From contig NZ_FRDA01000001.1 in assembly GCF_900143095.1 (NCBI RefSeq), positions 124,001-188,000 of the forward strand: DNA of 64,000 nt, given 5' to 3'. Below are positions 27,725 to 37,136 of this stretch, in pieces (position 1 is the stretch's first letter; the number at the start of each line of letters is the position of its first letter). A program made the position numbers and the translations under genes. The notes under the pieces were generated by a model, which saw only the letters and a list, made by a program, of their open reading frames with translations, had not been told where the DNA came from and ran no database searches. This stretch comes from Pseudomonas asturiensis. GTDB taxonomy: Bacteria > Pseudomonadota > Gammaproteobacteria > Pseudomonadales > Pseudomonadaceae.

Positions 27725-28600
27725 TCAGTGCGGCCACTTCATCTCGCCCTTGATTACCTTGGCGCTCATCTCCAGCGAACCCGGCTCGGCCAGTTGCGGC
27801 CAGGCTTTTTGCATGGCATCAATCAGCGCAGCGGAGTCCTTGGCCTTGGTGGCGTTCTCGTCGAAGGACTTGAGGTAGTCGGCGGTGAACGTCACGGCTT
27901 TGGTGCCTTCGGGCACCTGACCCAGGTAATGGCCCGGGATCACCGTCGTCGGTTTCAGCGCCTGGATGCCCTCAAGTGTCGCCAGCCAGTCCTTGCGGGA
28001 TTTCGGCGTCTGGGTGTCGGCGATCCAGACATGAATGCCACTGGACACCACGACACCACCGACAACGGTCTTGAGTGATGGAATCCACACGTAGCTGCGT
28101 TCAGGTGCCGCGCCGTCCAGACCTTTGATCTGCAGCGTCTGACCTTCAAGCGTCAGATGATCGCCCTTCAGGACTTCAGGCAGTACCAGTCTGGCAGGGG
28201 CATTGTCTTTGAGGATCGGCCCCCAGTACGCCAGCTTGCCCTGCATCGAGGCCTTGATGGCGTTGACGGTAGGCGCGCTGGCGACGATCTTCGCTTCAGG
28301 AAACGCGGCCTGAATCACGTCAAGGCCGAAGTAATAGTCCGGATCGCTGTGGCTGATGTAGACGGTGGTGAGCTTCTTGCCACTGGCCTTGATCTTCTGC
28401 ACCAGTGCTTCAGCGTCATTGCGCTGGAACTGAGCGTCGATCAGCACGGCGTCGTGCTGGCCCGTGATCAATTCGGAAGAGACCGGGAAGATGGCTTTTT
28501 CAGCCGGGTTGTAGACATCGATCTTCAACGGGTCGGCGGCCTGTGCAGCCAGCGGAAAGAGGGTGGCGAAGGAGAGGGCCAGCAGGGAACTGCGCAACAT
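27725..28600 (-). CDS. periplasmic MBL-fold metallo-hydrolase-like protein
   Basis: A 291-residue metallo-beta-lactamase-fold protein with a signal peptide (LATLFPLAAQA, cut near residue 21). The active-site loop reads HSDPDYYFG instead of the classical HxHxDH, so at least two metal ligands differ. Later motifs GHYLG and GIHVW are present. This variant occurs in Vmh-type subgroups as far as I recall, so catalysis may be altered rather than lost. It is divergent from a LysR regulator with a shared 110-base operator region. Confidence 0.82.
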   Translation of the reverse strand: MLRSSLLALSFATLFPLAAQAADPLKIDVYNPAEKAIFPVSSELITGQHDAVLIDAQFQRNDAEALVQKIKASGKKLTTVYISHSDPDYYFGLDVIQAAFPEAKIVASAPTVNAIKASMQGKLAYWGPILKDNAPARLVLPEVLKGDHLTLEGQTLQIKGLDGAAPERSYVWIPSLKTVVGGVVVSSGIHVWIADTQTPKSRKDWLATLEGIQALKPTTVIPGHYLGQVPEGTKAVTFTADYLKSFDENATKAKDSAALIDAMQKAWPQLAEPGSLEMSAKVIKGEMKWPH

Positions 28601-28645
28601 GGGAATGACCTTTTCGAATAGCAGAACAGAAGTGCTTTTATCTTA

Positions 28646-28699
28646 AGTTGCTTGAACTGAAACAAAAGCCCCACTATTGGCAACTATCAGTTGCTTGAA
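28646..28699. promoter_or_regulatory. LysR-type operator region
   Basis: The gap between the MBL gene and the LysR gene contains two direct repeats AGTTGCTTGAA (28646-28656 and 28689-28699). The second is part of a palindrome GCAACT-ATC-AGTTGC (28680-28694). The spacing and symmetry fit a LysR recognition and activation site pair. Confidence 0.6.
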
Positions 28700-28710
28700 T
28701 CGGACGAATC

Positions 28711-29610
28711 ATGGATCGCATCATGGCGGCACGGGTTTTCATGGCCATCAACGAGCGAGGCAGCCTGATCGCGGCGGCCGAATCGCTGGATATGTCTCGG
28801 GCGATGGTCACGCGTTACCTGGCGCAAATGGAAACCTGGGCGGGTGCACGATTGCTGCACCGAACCACCCGAAAGCTCGGCCTGACGGCGTCCGGTCAAG
28901 TGACGCTGGCACGCTGTCAGCAGCTGCTGGAGCTGGCCGATGCCATGCCGCTGGCAGCCGACACGCAAGTGGACGAGCCACGCGGCATGTTACGTATCGC
29001 CTGTTCCCAGTCACTGGCGCAGACGGTGTTGGCGCCTGCAGTGACGGCCTATTTGCAACGCTACCCCGGCACGTCGGTGGATCTGCTGATCGGCAATCAG
29101 GCCGTGGATCTGGTCAGCGAACGGATCGATCTGGCGATTCGGATCACCAATCAACTGGACCCCAATCTCATTGCCCGGCCGTTGGGAACGTGCGAGTCGA
29201 TCATGTGCGCATCGCCCGCTTATCTGGCTGCGCATGGCACGCCAGCCCGGCCGCAGGAGTTGAGCAGTCACAACTGCCTGACCTATTCCTACTTCGGCAA
29301 AAGCCTCTGGGAGTTTGTCGTCGCGCGACAGCCGTTGAGTGTACCGGTGGGTGGCAACCTCAGTGCCAATGATTCAGTGGTCTTGCTGGAGGCCGCAGTG
29401 GCCGGGGCGGGCATTACCCTGCAACCGGCGTATTCAGCCGCGCCATTGCTGGCCAATGGAAAGCTTGTCGCCCTGATGCCCGATTACTCGCCTCGCTCAT
29501 TGGGCATGCACGGGATCTACACCTCGCGTCATCATCAGTCAGCGACGCTGCGTACCATGCTGGATTTTCTGGCGCAGTGGTTTGGCGGGGAGGTTTTGTT
29601 GCGCGGGTAG
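28711..29610 (+). CDS. LysR-family transcriptional regulator
   Basis: A 299-residue LysR regulator of the CrgA-like type. The HTH is N-terminal (MAARVFMAINERGSLIAAAESLDMSRAMVTRYLAQME) and the effector domain runs from about 88 (PRGMLRIACSQSLAQTVLAPA, RIDLAIRITNQLDPNLIARPLG). It is divergent from the MBL-fold gene and probably regulates it. The effector is unknown. Confidence 0.92.
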   Translation: MDRIMAARVFMAINERGSLIAAAESLDMSRAMVTRYLAQMETWAGARLLHRTTRKLGLTASGQVTLARCQQLLELADAMPLAADTQVDEPRGMLRIACSQSLAQTVLAPAVTAYLQRYPGTSVDLLIGNQAVDLVSERIDLAIRITNQLDPNLIARPLGTCESIMCASPAYLAAHGTPARPQELSSHNCLTYSYFGKSLWEFVVARQPLSVPVGGNLSANDSVVLLEAAVAGAGITLQPAYSAAPLLANGKLVALMPDYSPRSLGMHGIYTSRHHQSATLRTMLDFLAQWFGGEVLLRG

Positions 29611-29708
29611 ACCAGCAAGGTCTTTTACTGTGAGGGATGTCTGTGTCCGGGCTGCGCTGGGGCAAAAACCGGGCAGAGGGAGGCGTTTGCTCGGCAGTTC
29701 ACGCGGTC

Positions 29709-29731
29709 GTGGGAGCGAGCTTGCTCGCGAA
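29709..29731 (+). repeat. REP-like element, GCGAGCTTGCTCGC type
   Basis: GTGGGAGCGAGCTTGCTCGC plus GAA, a second class of Pseudomonas REP with a perfect GCGAGC/GCTCGC stem. It lies in the gene-free stretch 29611-30205, which holds only repeats. Confidence 0.8.
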
Positions 29732-29880
29732 AGCCATGTTTCACACGCAACGTCTCGACTGGATGTACCGGCCTCCACGCGGGCAGGCCGACCGTGACGC
29801 GGCGCATCACGGGAAGGCATAGAATGCGGACTCAGTGAGCCGAGTGCCTGGCTCAAGTCACCCTTGCGCCCTTACGGCGC

Positions 29881-29904
29881 CCTACTTTGAGGGACCAAAG
29901 TAGG
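29881..29904. terminator. inverted repeat, possible terminator
   Basis: CCTACTTTG and CAAAGTAGG pair perfectly around AGGGAC. It lies between the convergent LysR and chemoreceptor genes, so a terminator or REP-associated role is likely. There is no long U-run. Confidence 0.45.
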
Positions 29905-30075
29905 CAAAGTCCCTGGCTCCGGTTCCGGCCCCGGCTTCGCCGGGGTTCCTTCGTCCTGACACTGATTCGGGAGTGTCTCCACTGACGCGTAGAAAAAACG
30001 TGTCAGTGCTGCTGCGTTATTTGGAAAGTCAGAAGACTCACTTGAGCACGTCTGACTGGATAACGATGAAACCCC

Positions 30076-30099
30076 GTGGGAGCGGACTTGTCCGCGAAT
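30076..30099 (+). repeat. REP-like element, GCGGACTTGTCCGC type
   Basis: GTGGGAGCGGACTTGTCCGC followed by GAAT, a third REP variant with a GCGGAC/GTCCGC stem. It lies 107 bases past the end of the chemoreceptor gene. Confidence 0.75.
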
Positions 30100-30205
30100 G
30101 CAGCAGCCAAGCCACTGCATTTTCTTCGGATGTATATAAAAAACGCGTTCCCTCAGCAGGTCACGCGTTCGCCTTGGGTTCGCGTTCTTCCTGAAACTCC
30201 AGGCA

Positions 30206-32146
30206 TCAAGTCTTGAACTTGCGCACCAGTGCATCCAGTTCGTTGGACAGTGACGCCAGGCTGCTGGAGTCTGCGCGGGCCGAGTCCGACAGGTCTGCGA
30301 TCAGCTGCGCATCGCCATGGATCTGGCTGATGTGCCGGTTGATGTCTTCGGCCACCTGGTGCTGCTCTTCGGCGGCCGTCGCGATCTGGGTGTTCATGTC
30401 GCGGATCACGTCCACCGATTCGCGAATCTGCCCGAAGCTGCTGCGCGCCTGACCGATTTTGGTGACGGAATCCTGGGACACGTCCAGACTTGCGTTCATC
30501 TGTTGCGCCACAGATTTGGTGCGTTTGGCCAGGTTGCCCAGCAAGGTGTCGATCTCGGCGGTCGAGTCGGCCGTACGTTTGGCCAGTGCGCGGACTTCGT
30601 CAGCCACCACGGCAAAACCGCGACCCTGTTCACCGGCTCGCGCAGCTTCAATGGCGGCGTTGAGTGCAAGCAGGTTGGTCTGTTCGGCAATCGAGCGAAT
30701 GGTGGCCAGAATCGACTGAATATCGACGCTGTCTTTCTCCAATTGTGTGACGTCCTTGGCCGAGCGGGCGATTTCCTCACTCAACTGATCCACGCTGCGG
30801 ACCGCATCGTCGATCTGGCGCTGACCTTCACGGGCCTGCTGTTGACCGCTGTCGGCCGAGTCTGCGGCCTGGCTGCAGGAGCGGGCGACTTCGTTGGAGG
30901 TTGCAACCATCTCATGGAACGCCGTGGACACCATGTCCACTGCTTCGCGCTGACGACCTGCTGCTTCAGCCATGTCATTGGAGACACGGGTGGAGCTGTG
31001 AGACGCCTCGAGAATCTTGTGTGCAGCCTGGCCTATGTGCTGAATCAGGCTGCGAATCGCGGTCAGGAACTTGTTGAACCAGCCCGCCAGTTGCGCGGTT
31101 TCATCGTTTCCGCGCACAGTCAGGTCATGGGTCAGGTCGCCTTCGCCGCCCGCGATGCCCTCAAGACCGGTCGAGACGCTGTGAATCGGACGCACGATGA
31201 CGCTGGCGAACCTCGCACCGACAATGGCGAACACCAGCGCCAGCACAGCGGCAATGACACCGATCAGCCAGGTCAGGCGTGTGGCAGAGGCCATCACTTC
31301 GTCCTGTTTGATCAGGCCGATGAAGTTCCAGCCCAGTTGCTCGGACGGATAGACGTTGGCCATATAGCGCTCGCCATTGAGCGTGACTTCGACCAGGCCG
31401 CTGCTGGTTTTGGCCAGATCGACAAACCCTTCGCCCTGTTCACCCAGCTTCTTGAAGTTGTGTTCCGGTTGCTTGGGATCGACCAGTACGTTGCCGTTCT
31501 TTTCCGTAAGGATCAGGTAGCCGCTTTCGCCCAGTTTGATCTGCTTGACGATGTTGGTCAGTTGTTTGAGCGACACATCGATGTTGACCACGCCGCCGGG
31601 GTTGCCGAGCTTGTTGGGAATCGCGCGGATGGTGCTGACCAGCACCGCATCGTCGGCGGCCCAGTAGTAGGCGTCGCTGCGCACGGTCTTGCCGACGTTG
31701 GCCATCGCCGTCTTGTACCAGGGACGAACACGCGGATCGTAGTTGCTCATCCTCGGGTCTTCCGGCGTCATGACGTAACTGCCGTTGATCAGGCCGTAGG
31801 ACACATAGGAGTAAGCCGGGTGTGCCTTGGCGATGCTGGCGAACAGTTCGGTCGCCTGCCTGTCGTTTTCCGACTGAGGCGTTGCCGCTGCTCCCGTATA
31901 GTTTCTGAAATCATCGCTGGCGCCCGCGATCAGCGGATGCGCCGCAATGTAATTGACGTTTTGAGTGATGCCGTCGAAAAACAGCTGCATGGCGTTATCG
32001 ACCTGACGAATCTCGCGTCCACTGCTGTTCACGAAGTCATTGGTCGCCTCATCGCGCAGGTTCACGACGACAACGGTCGCCACTACCAGGATGGGCAGGC
32101 ACGCAATGACTGCGAATGCCCAGGTCAATTTCTGTTTGATGTTCAT
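30206..32146 (-). CDS. methyl-accepting chemotaxis protein with dCache domain (PctA-like)
   Basis: A 646-residue transmembrane chemoreceptor. The start at 32146 ([11 protein letters not shown]) has GGAG six bases upstream. TM1 is about 7-29, the periplasmic dCache domain 30-285, TM2 about 291-318, then HAMP ([25 protein letters not shown]) and the signalling domain with tip [17 protein letters not shown]. The dCache part holds Y136, R141-x-W143-Y144, Y160 and D190, the pattern known for amino-acid-binding dCache_1 receptors such as PctA. So the ligand is probably L-amino acids. It is a monocistronic minus-strand gene. Confidence 0.92.
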   Translation of the reverse strand: MNIKQKLTWAFAVIACLPILVVATVVVVNLRDEATNDFVNSSGREIRQVDNAMQLFFDGITQNVNYIAAHPLIAGASDDFRNYTGAAATPQSENDRQATELFASIAKAHPAYSYVSYGLINGSYVMTPEDPRMSNYDPRVRPWYKTAMANVGKTVRSDAYYWAADDAVLVSTIRAIPNKLGNPGGVVNIDVSLKQLTNIVKQIKLGESGYLILTEKNGNVLVDPKQPEHNFKKLGEQGEGFVDLAKTSSGLVEVTLNGERYMANVYPSEQLGWNFIGLIKQDEVMASATRLTWLIGVIAAVLALVFAIVGARFASVIVRPIHSVSTGLEGIAGGEGDLTHDLTVRGNDETAQLAGWFNKFLTAIRSLIQHIGQAAHKILEASHSSTRVSNDMAEAAGRQREAVDMVSTAFHEMVATSNEVARSCSQAADSADSGQQQAREGQRQIDDAVRSVDQLSEEIARSAKDVTQLEKDSVDIQSILATIRSIAEQTNLLALNAAIEAARAGEQGRGFAVVADEVRALAKRTADSTAEIDTLLGNLAKRTKSVAQQMNASLDVSQDSVTKIGQARSSFGQIRESVDVIRDMNTQIATAAEEQHQVAEDINRHISQIHGDAQLIADLSDSARADSSSLASLSNELDALVRKFKT

Positions 32147-32321
32147 GTGAGCTCCGGAGTGTCCATTACTACCGCGTGTTGGGCGCTGCATTTAGGCATG
32201 CAGTCTGTCGAACCAAGTCATCACCTGGAGCGTTGTCTTATGGTCTACCACTAGCACGTCGGCATCGGAACGGGATTCTTTAGCGGTTATGACGCGATTG
32301 GGAATTTCTGTCGTTTCTGGG

Positions 32322-33095
32322 TCAGGGGCGATAACCCAGGTCATTGCTGATGCGTTCGCTGCAGGCCAGCAACAGGTCCTGAAAACGTTCTCGCGCGCCC
32401 TCCGGGTCCATAATCGCATCTGGACCTGACAGATTGATGGCAGCGGTTACGTTTCCGGCGTGGTCCTTGATCGACGTTGCGATGGCTGTTGAATAGTCCG
32501 AGCGGTGCAGCACCCAGCCGCGCTCGCGGTCCTGCTCGACCATTGCCTGAAGCTCAGGCAGTGTGCGAGGCGCCGGGGCAGGGTAGTCGTCCAGACGCAG
32601 ATGCTGATAGAGCCTGCCCAGTGCGGCGGTGTCCAGCGCTGTCAGTAACATGCGACCCATCGCCGTGCAGTGGCAGGCGATACGGGTGCCGACGGGTACG
32701 TTCACCGACAGGCGTTGCGCGGCGAACGCACGATAGAGGTACAGGCTGTCGGTCTGCTCGCGAATGCTGAGGTGACAGGACAGTGAAGACTCGTCGCGGA
32801 GGCGGTTCAGATGCGGCATCGCCACGTCGACGATGTCGCGGCTGGCCAGGTAGCTGAAACCATCACTGATCACTCGCGCACCCAGCTCGTACTGGGTGCC
32901 GTTCTTGTTCAGATAACCCATGGTGGTCAGGGTGAACAGAATCCGGTAAACGGCTGAACTGCTGACCCCCAGACGCTCGGCGATTTCGTGAATGCCGAGC
33001 GAGCGGGTCCGGGCCGAAAACATGCCCAGCACACTCAACCCTCGAGCCAGGGCGGGCACGAGGTAGTCGGTGTCTTTTTCAGTCGTGTCAGTCAT
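32322..33095 (-). CDS. IclR-family transcriptional regulator
   Basis: A 257-residue IclR regulator with an N-terminal winged HTH (LVPALARGLSVLGMFSARTRSLGIHEIAERLGVSSSAVYRIL) and a C-terminal IclR effector domain (CHCTAMGRMLLTALD, RGWVLHRSDYSTAIATSIKD). The ATG at 33095 is preferred to the GTG at 33107. It follows the mgd operon on the same strand but is separated by a REP pair and about 230 bases. It may regulate the one-carbon genes or be independent. Confidence 0.88.
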   Translation of the reverse strand: MTDTTEKDTDYLVPALARGLSVLGMFSARTRSLGIHEIAERLGVSSSAVYRILFTLTTMGYLNKNGTQYELGARVISDGFSYLASRDIVDVAMPHLNRLRDESSLSCHLSIREQTDSLYLYRAFAAQRLSVNVPVGTRIACHCTAMGRMLLTALDTAALGRLYQHLRLDDYPAPAPRTLPELQAMVEQDRERGWVLHRSDYSTAIATSIKDHAGNVTAAINLSGPDAIMDPEGARERFQDLLLACSERISNDLGYRP

Positions 33096-33154
33096 GGATA
33101 GCTTCACACTGGCTCATGTTCGTTTTCGTCCCCGCTGGATGAAACACAGAATGT

Positions 33155-33240
33155 ATGGGAGGCGGCTTGCCGGCGATGTGTTTGTTCAGTTGACCGCTCG
33201 CTGACGGGGCGTACGCTTTCGCCGGCAAGCCGCCTCCCAC
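33155..33240. repeat. pair of inverted REP elements
   Basis: Two copies of the GGGAGGCGGCTTGCCGGC element in opposite orientation, at 33155-33177 and 33219-33240, form a BIME-like doublet. It lies at the downstream edge of the mgd operon. A similar doublet closes the mgs operon at 45766-45851. Confidence 0.82.
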
Positions 33241-33327
33241 GGGATATGCATTCAGCCAGCCACCCTTGTTTTGGGTCCGCTTTTCGCGCTCGTTGTGCAA
33301 TGACGAATACAGCACGTCAGAACGATC

Positions 33328-33900
33328 TCAAATACTCACCCCGTCAAACTCCGCCATCGCATCCAGCAGCGCATCCTTGAAGTACGTCTGTGACGCCCGA
33401 TCAAACAGGATCTGGAAACACGGCACCGATTGCGCGCCGAGGTTGATCACGATCACATTGATACGCGCCGCCGAGGTCTGAGCCACCGCGCCCGGCGGGA
33501 AGGCTTGCGCGCGAAGGTCGACGCCGCACAGTTTGGCCATGACCTCGCTGATGCACACGCCGCTCAGTTGCAGCCAGGCGTGGCTGTCCTGGCGTGGCAG
33601 CAGGTAGTTGGCAGCGTGGTCCAGTTCCCAGCGGGCTTCCTCGTCGGCGACTCGCTGGCCTTGATCCTGCGGGCTGCCCAGCAACAGGTACTCGGTCTGT
33701 GACAGGCGCGCAACATGGCTGCCGTCGGCCTGAGCCACGGCCCGATTGGGCGCGTCGGGCAGGGTGAAACCACGTGCGGTCAGGTAACCGGCGCTGTCTG
33801 TGCCGCGAAAACCGACACGGGGCAGGTCGATCATGTCCTCAAGCGTACACAAGGGCATCGGGTCGAGTCCGACAGCGCGTTCTGCAATAAGAAGGGTCAT
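33328..33900 (-). CDS. mgdD: N-methylglutamate dehydrogenase subunit D (SoxG-like)
   Basis: A 190-residue homologue of the gamma subunit of heterotetrameric sarcosine oxidase (SoxG), with GcvT-like fold patterns (LPRVGFRGTDSAGYL, RLSQTEYLLLGSPQDQG, LCGVDLRAQAFPPGAVAQT, FQILFDRASQTYFKDALLDA). It is the last gene of purU-folD-mgdABCD and starts three bases after mgdC. The neighbouring gmaS-mgsABC genes favour N-methylglutamate over sarcosine as substrate. Sarcosine oxidase gamma subunit is the alternative reading. Confidence 0.82.
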   Translation of the reverse strand: MTLLIAERAVGLDPMPLCTLEDMIDLPRVGFRGTDSAGYLTARGFTLPDAPNRAVAQADGSHVARLSQTEYLLLGSPQDQGQRVADEEARWELDHAANYLLPRQDSHAWLQLSGVCISEVMAKLCGVDLRAQAFPPGAVAQTSAARINVIVINLGAQSVPCFQILFDRASQTYFKDALLDAMAEFDGVSI

Positions 33901-33903
33901 GGT

Positions 33904-36810
33904 TCAGAGCTCCTGGCGCTGATTTTCGGGGTCGAAGAAGGGCAGTTTCACGACGGTGGCCTGGACCACTACGCCGTCTTCGACGCGAATCGGAATCTGC
34001 TGGCCGGGCACACTCTGGTCGAACGCGGCGTAGGCCAGGCCAATGATCTTGCCCAGTGTCTGCGAATACTCGCAGGAGGTGACGTTGCCGCTGATATCCG
34101 GCCCCTTGAGCACCAGATGGCCTTCGAGCGGCATCGGGCTGGCCTTGGGCAGCGTGAAACCCACCAGTTTGCGTTTCTGTGGCTGGGCTTCGAGGATGTC
34201 CACCGAGCGGCGGCCGACGAAGAAGGTTTTGCTGCGGCTGACCGCCCAGCCCATGTCGATCTCGGCCGGGTGGGTCATGCCATCGGTGTCTTGACTGATG
34301 ATCACGTGACCTTTTTCCAGTCGCAGCAGACGCTGGGTTTCAACACCGAACGGGCGCATGTCGAACGCACGGCCCGCTTGTGTCAACGCGTCCCAGAGCT
34401 TGAGCCCGTGGCGCGCCGGCACGTGGATCTCGTAACCCAGTTCACCGACAAATCCGACCCGCAGCAGACGCGCCTTGATGCCCGCGACCGTGCCTTGACG
34501 TACACCCAGATAAGGAAAGCCGTTGGGCGACAGGTCCAGATCGCTGCACACCTGTTCCAGCACCTTGCGCGAATCGGGCCCGGCCACGTTGACCGCGCAG
34601 ATCGCCGCCGTGACGTTGGTGATGTCCACGTTGAGGCGCCACTGGGCGTTCCACTTGAGCATCTGTTGATAGATGCGATCCACGCCGCTGGTGGTGGCGG
34701 TCACGTAGAAATGCTGTTCGGCAAAGCGCGCGCACACGCCGTCGTCGATCACCACGCCTTGTTCGTTGGTCATCAGGGCATAGCGCGAACGACCAATCGG
34801 CTGCTTGAGAAACGCGAAGGTGTACAGACGGTTGAGCAGCTCGGCGGCGTCAGGCCCACGAATGTCCAGCCCGCCCAGCGTCGACACGTCGATGATCCCG
34901 ACCTTGCCACGTACATGCGCCGCTTCTTCCTGCATGCAGGCATCACGCTGCGACGGCTTGCCGTAGAACGCCGGGCGTTGCCAGATACCGGCGGGCATCA
35001 TTTTCGCACCCGCTTCAAGGTGTCGGCGGTGCATGGGTGTTTGCCGATACGGGTCGAAGGCACGGCCTGCAACGTGGGCCAGCTTTTCGGCCTCGAACGG
35101 CGGACGCGCCGTGGTCACGCCGGTTTCGCTGATGCTGCGCTGGGTTGAGGCAGCGACCAGACGTGCCGTCGGCAGCGCCGAGTGGCGACCCTGCGACGGG
35201 CCCATGCCGACAGTGGAGTAACGCTTGACCAGTTGAATATCGCGGTAGCCGATCCGGGTAGCGTTGATGATATCGCGCACTTGAAGGTCTTCATCGAAAT
35301 CGACGAAGTCCTTGCCCTTGGGGTGCGGAAAGATCGGCCAGGCAAAATTGACCCGCGCTTCGCTACGCAGTGATTGCAGGGTGCCGCTGAAGGCCAGCCC
35401 CAGCGCTGTGACCACGTCGGCGGCGGCGCGAGTTGCGTCGGCCAGCACGTTGTCCAGTGCATGGCAGCCGTTGACTGAACCGGCGATGCGCAGGTTCTGC
35501 GGCAGGCCCCTCAGAGCGAATTCGGCCTGGGCGTCGTCGTAGTCGAGTTTGCCGCCTGCCTGACACAATAACTGGTAGGCGGGCATGTAGCCGCCGGACA
35601 TGCACAACAGGTCGCACTCGACTGTCAGGCCGCTGCTCGCCACCTGCCCTTGTCCGGTGATCTTGCGCAGGTCCGCACCACTGACGTGGCGCATGCCTTT
35701 TTCGTGCAGGGCTTCGAACACCGTCGTGCTCATGTGGCAGGTGATGCCGCGTCGTTCGACGGCGTTGTGCAGTGCCCGGTCGGACGCGTGGGTGCGCATG
35801 TCGACAACGGCAACGACCTCCACGCCCTGATCGTGCAGGTCAAGCGCCGCAAGGTAGCCATCGTCGTTGCCGGTCAGTACCACCGCGCGCTTGCCGGGTT
35901 TGACCGCGTAAAGCTTCATCAGACGCTGCACGGCGCTGGTGAGCATCACGCCGGGCAGGTCGTTGTTGCGAAAGATCACCGGCTGGTCGAACGAGCCGCT
36001 GCACACCAGACACTGCGTGGCGCGCACCTTGTACATGCGCTTGCCCTGAATCACCGGCAGATAATTGTCGGTGAACCAGGCGTTGCAGGTGGCTTGCTTG
36101 AGCACGCGGATGTTGGCGTGACCCTCCACGGCCTCGACCAGATCACGGCGGACCTGTTCGGCACGCAGGCCTTCGAGGTCGAAGCGCGCGTAAGTCAGCG
36201 AACCACCGAGGATTGCCTGCTGTTCGATCAAAAGCACGCGAGCACCGGCGTTGGCAGCGGTCAGTGCGGCCTGCATGCCTGCTGGCCCTGCGCCAACGAT
36301 TGCCAGATCAGTGAAGAGGTAGGCCTTGTCGTGATACTCCGGCTGGAATTTCAGGTCGAGCACACCCAGACCGGCTTTCTTGCGAATGATCGGCTCCCAG
36401 ACTTTCCACATACCCTTGGGCTTGTAAAACGAACGGTAATAGAAGCCCACCGGCATGAATTTGGAAAACTTGCCCAGGTACGCATCCTTGTCGTTATCCA
36501 GCGAACCATTGAAGTTCTGTCCGCTGGCGTGCAGACCTTGCTGCAGCGCAAAGGTGTCGGCCAGCACGTTGGGCTCATGGGGCAGCTGGATCAGGCTGTT
36601 GGCATCTTGCCCTGCCATCGTCAGTGGGCCGCGCGGACGGTGATATTTGAACGAACGCGAGAGCAGAAAACGACCGTTGGCCAGCAGTGCGCTGGCGATG
36701 CTGTCGCCTTGCAGGCCCTGATAGGTCTTGCCGTCGAAACTGAAAGTCAGCGGCTGGTTGCGGTCAATCAGCAAGCCCATGGGCGCGGGCAGGCGGGCGA
36801 GGGTGGTCAT
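33904..36810 (-). CDS. mgdC: N-methylglutamate dehydrogenase subunit C (SoxA-like)
   Basis: A 968-residue homologue of sarcosine oxidase alpha. In order: a 2Fe-2S-like N-terminal domain without cluster cysteines (PLTFSFDGKTYQGLQGDSIASALLANG), an FAD/NAD domain with LAIVGAGPAGMQAALTAANA near 172, and from about 590 a GcvT-type THF-binding aminomethyltransferase domain (GIIDVSTLGGLDIRGPDAAELLNRLY, GELGYEIHVPARHGLKLWDAL). The THF domain would capture the methyl carbon as methylene-THF for FolD. The start overlaps mgdB by four bases. The operon partners identify N-methylglutamate as the likely substrate. Confidence 0.88.
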   Translation of the reverse strand: MTTLARLPAPMGLLIDRNQPLTFSFDGKTYQGLQGDSIASALLANGRFLLSRSFKYHRPRGPLTMAGQDANSLIQLPHEPNVLADTFALQQGLHASGQNFNGSLDNDKDAYLGKFSKFMPVGFYYRSFYKPKGMWKVWEPIIRKKAGLGVLDLKFQPEYHDKAYLFTDLAIVGAGPAGMQAALTAANAGARVLLIEQQAILGGSLTYARFDLEGLRAEQVRRDLVEAVEGHANIRVLKQATCNAWFTDNYLPVIQGKRMYKVRATQCLVCSGSFDQPVIFRNNDLPGVMLTSAVQRLMKLYAVKPGKRAVVLTGNDDGYLAALDLHDQGVEVVAVVDMRTHASDRALHNAVERRGITCHMSTTVFEALHEKGMRHVSGADLRKITGQGQVASSGLTVECDLLCMSGGYMPAYQLLCQAGGKLDYDDAQAEFALRGLPQNLRIAGSVNGCHALDNVLADATRAAADVVTALGLAFSGTLQSLRSEARVNFAWPIFPHPKGKDFVDFDEDLQVRDIINATRIGYRDIQLVKRYSTVGMGPSQGRHSALPTARLVAASTQRSISETGVTTARPPFEAEKLAHVAGRAFDPYRQTPMHRRHLEAGAKMMPAGIWQRPAFYGKPSQRDACMQEEAAHVRGKVGIIDVSTLGGLDIRGPDAAELLNRLYTFAFLKQPIGRSRYALMTNEQGVVIDDGVCARFAEQHFYVTATTSGVDRIYQQMLKWNAQWRLNVDITNVTAAICAVNVAGPDSRKVLEQVCSDLDLSPNGFPYLGVRQGTVAGIKARLLRVGFVGELGYEIHVPARHGLKLWDALTQAGRAFDMRPFGVETQRLLRLEKGHVIISQDTDGMTHPAEIDMGWAVSRSKTFFVGRRSVDILEAQPQKRKLVGFTLPKASPMPLEGHLVLKGPDISGNVTSCEYSQTLGKIIGLAYAAFDQSVPGQQIPIRVEDGVVVQATVVKLPFFDPENQRQEL

Positions 36811-37112
36811 CCTGCGATCTCCTTGGAAGGCACGGGGGCGAAGTCGACGCGGGCGGTGAATACCTCGCGTGGATCGAAGGTGCGGATGATCTGGTCACTG
36901 CCAGTGTGACGCTCGGCCAGAAACCAGTAGCTGGACGGGTTGTGCATCCACCATTCGCGCACCACGCCCAGCGTGTCTTCGCTGTTGAATACGTAGTCGG
37001 CCCACTCGGCGTCGCTGCACGTCTGCGGGTCTGGCATCTGCTTGAACTCGCCGCCGTAGGTGAACTCGCTGATATTGCGCGGCCCGTTGAGCGGGCAGGT
37101 CATGATTTTCAT
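36807..37112 (-). CDS. mgdB: N-methylglutamate dehydrogenase subunit B (SoxD-like)
   Basis: A 101-residue delta subunit homologue. It begins MKIMTCPLNGPRNISEF and keeps the family core (SDAEWADYVF, NSEDTLGVVREWWMH). Unlike classical SoxD, which binds zinc through several Cys/His, only two Cys are present here (C6 and C32), so the zinc site appears degenerate. It overlaps mgdC by four bases and follows mgdA by 24 bases. Confidence 0.82.
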   Translation of the reverse strand: MKIMTCPLNGPRNISEFTYGGEFKQMPDPQTCSDAEWADYVFNSEDTLGVVREWWMHNPSSYWFLAERHTGSDQIIRTFDPREVFTARVDFAPVPSKEIAG

Positions 37113-37136
37113 GTAATGCTCCTTACCGATAACGGG

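Noticed and set aside
29611..30205. Small ORFs on both strands in this gap
   Set aside because: They run through REP elements and hairpins and have no RBS or family features.
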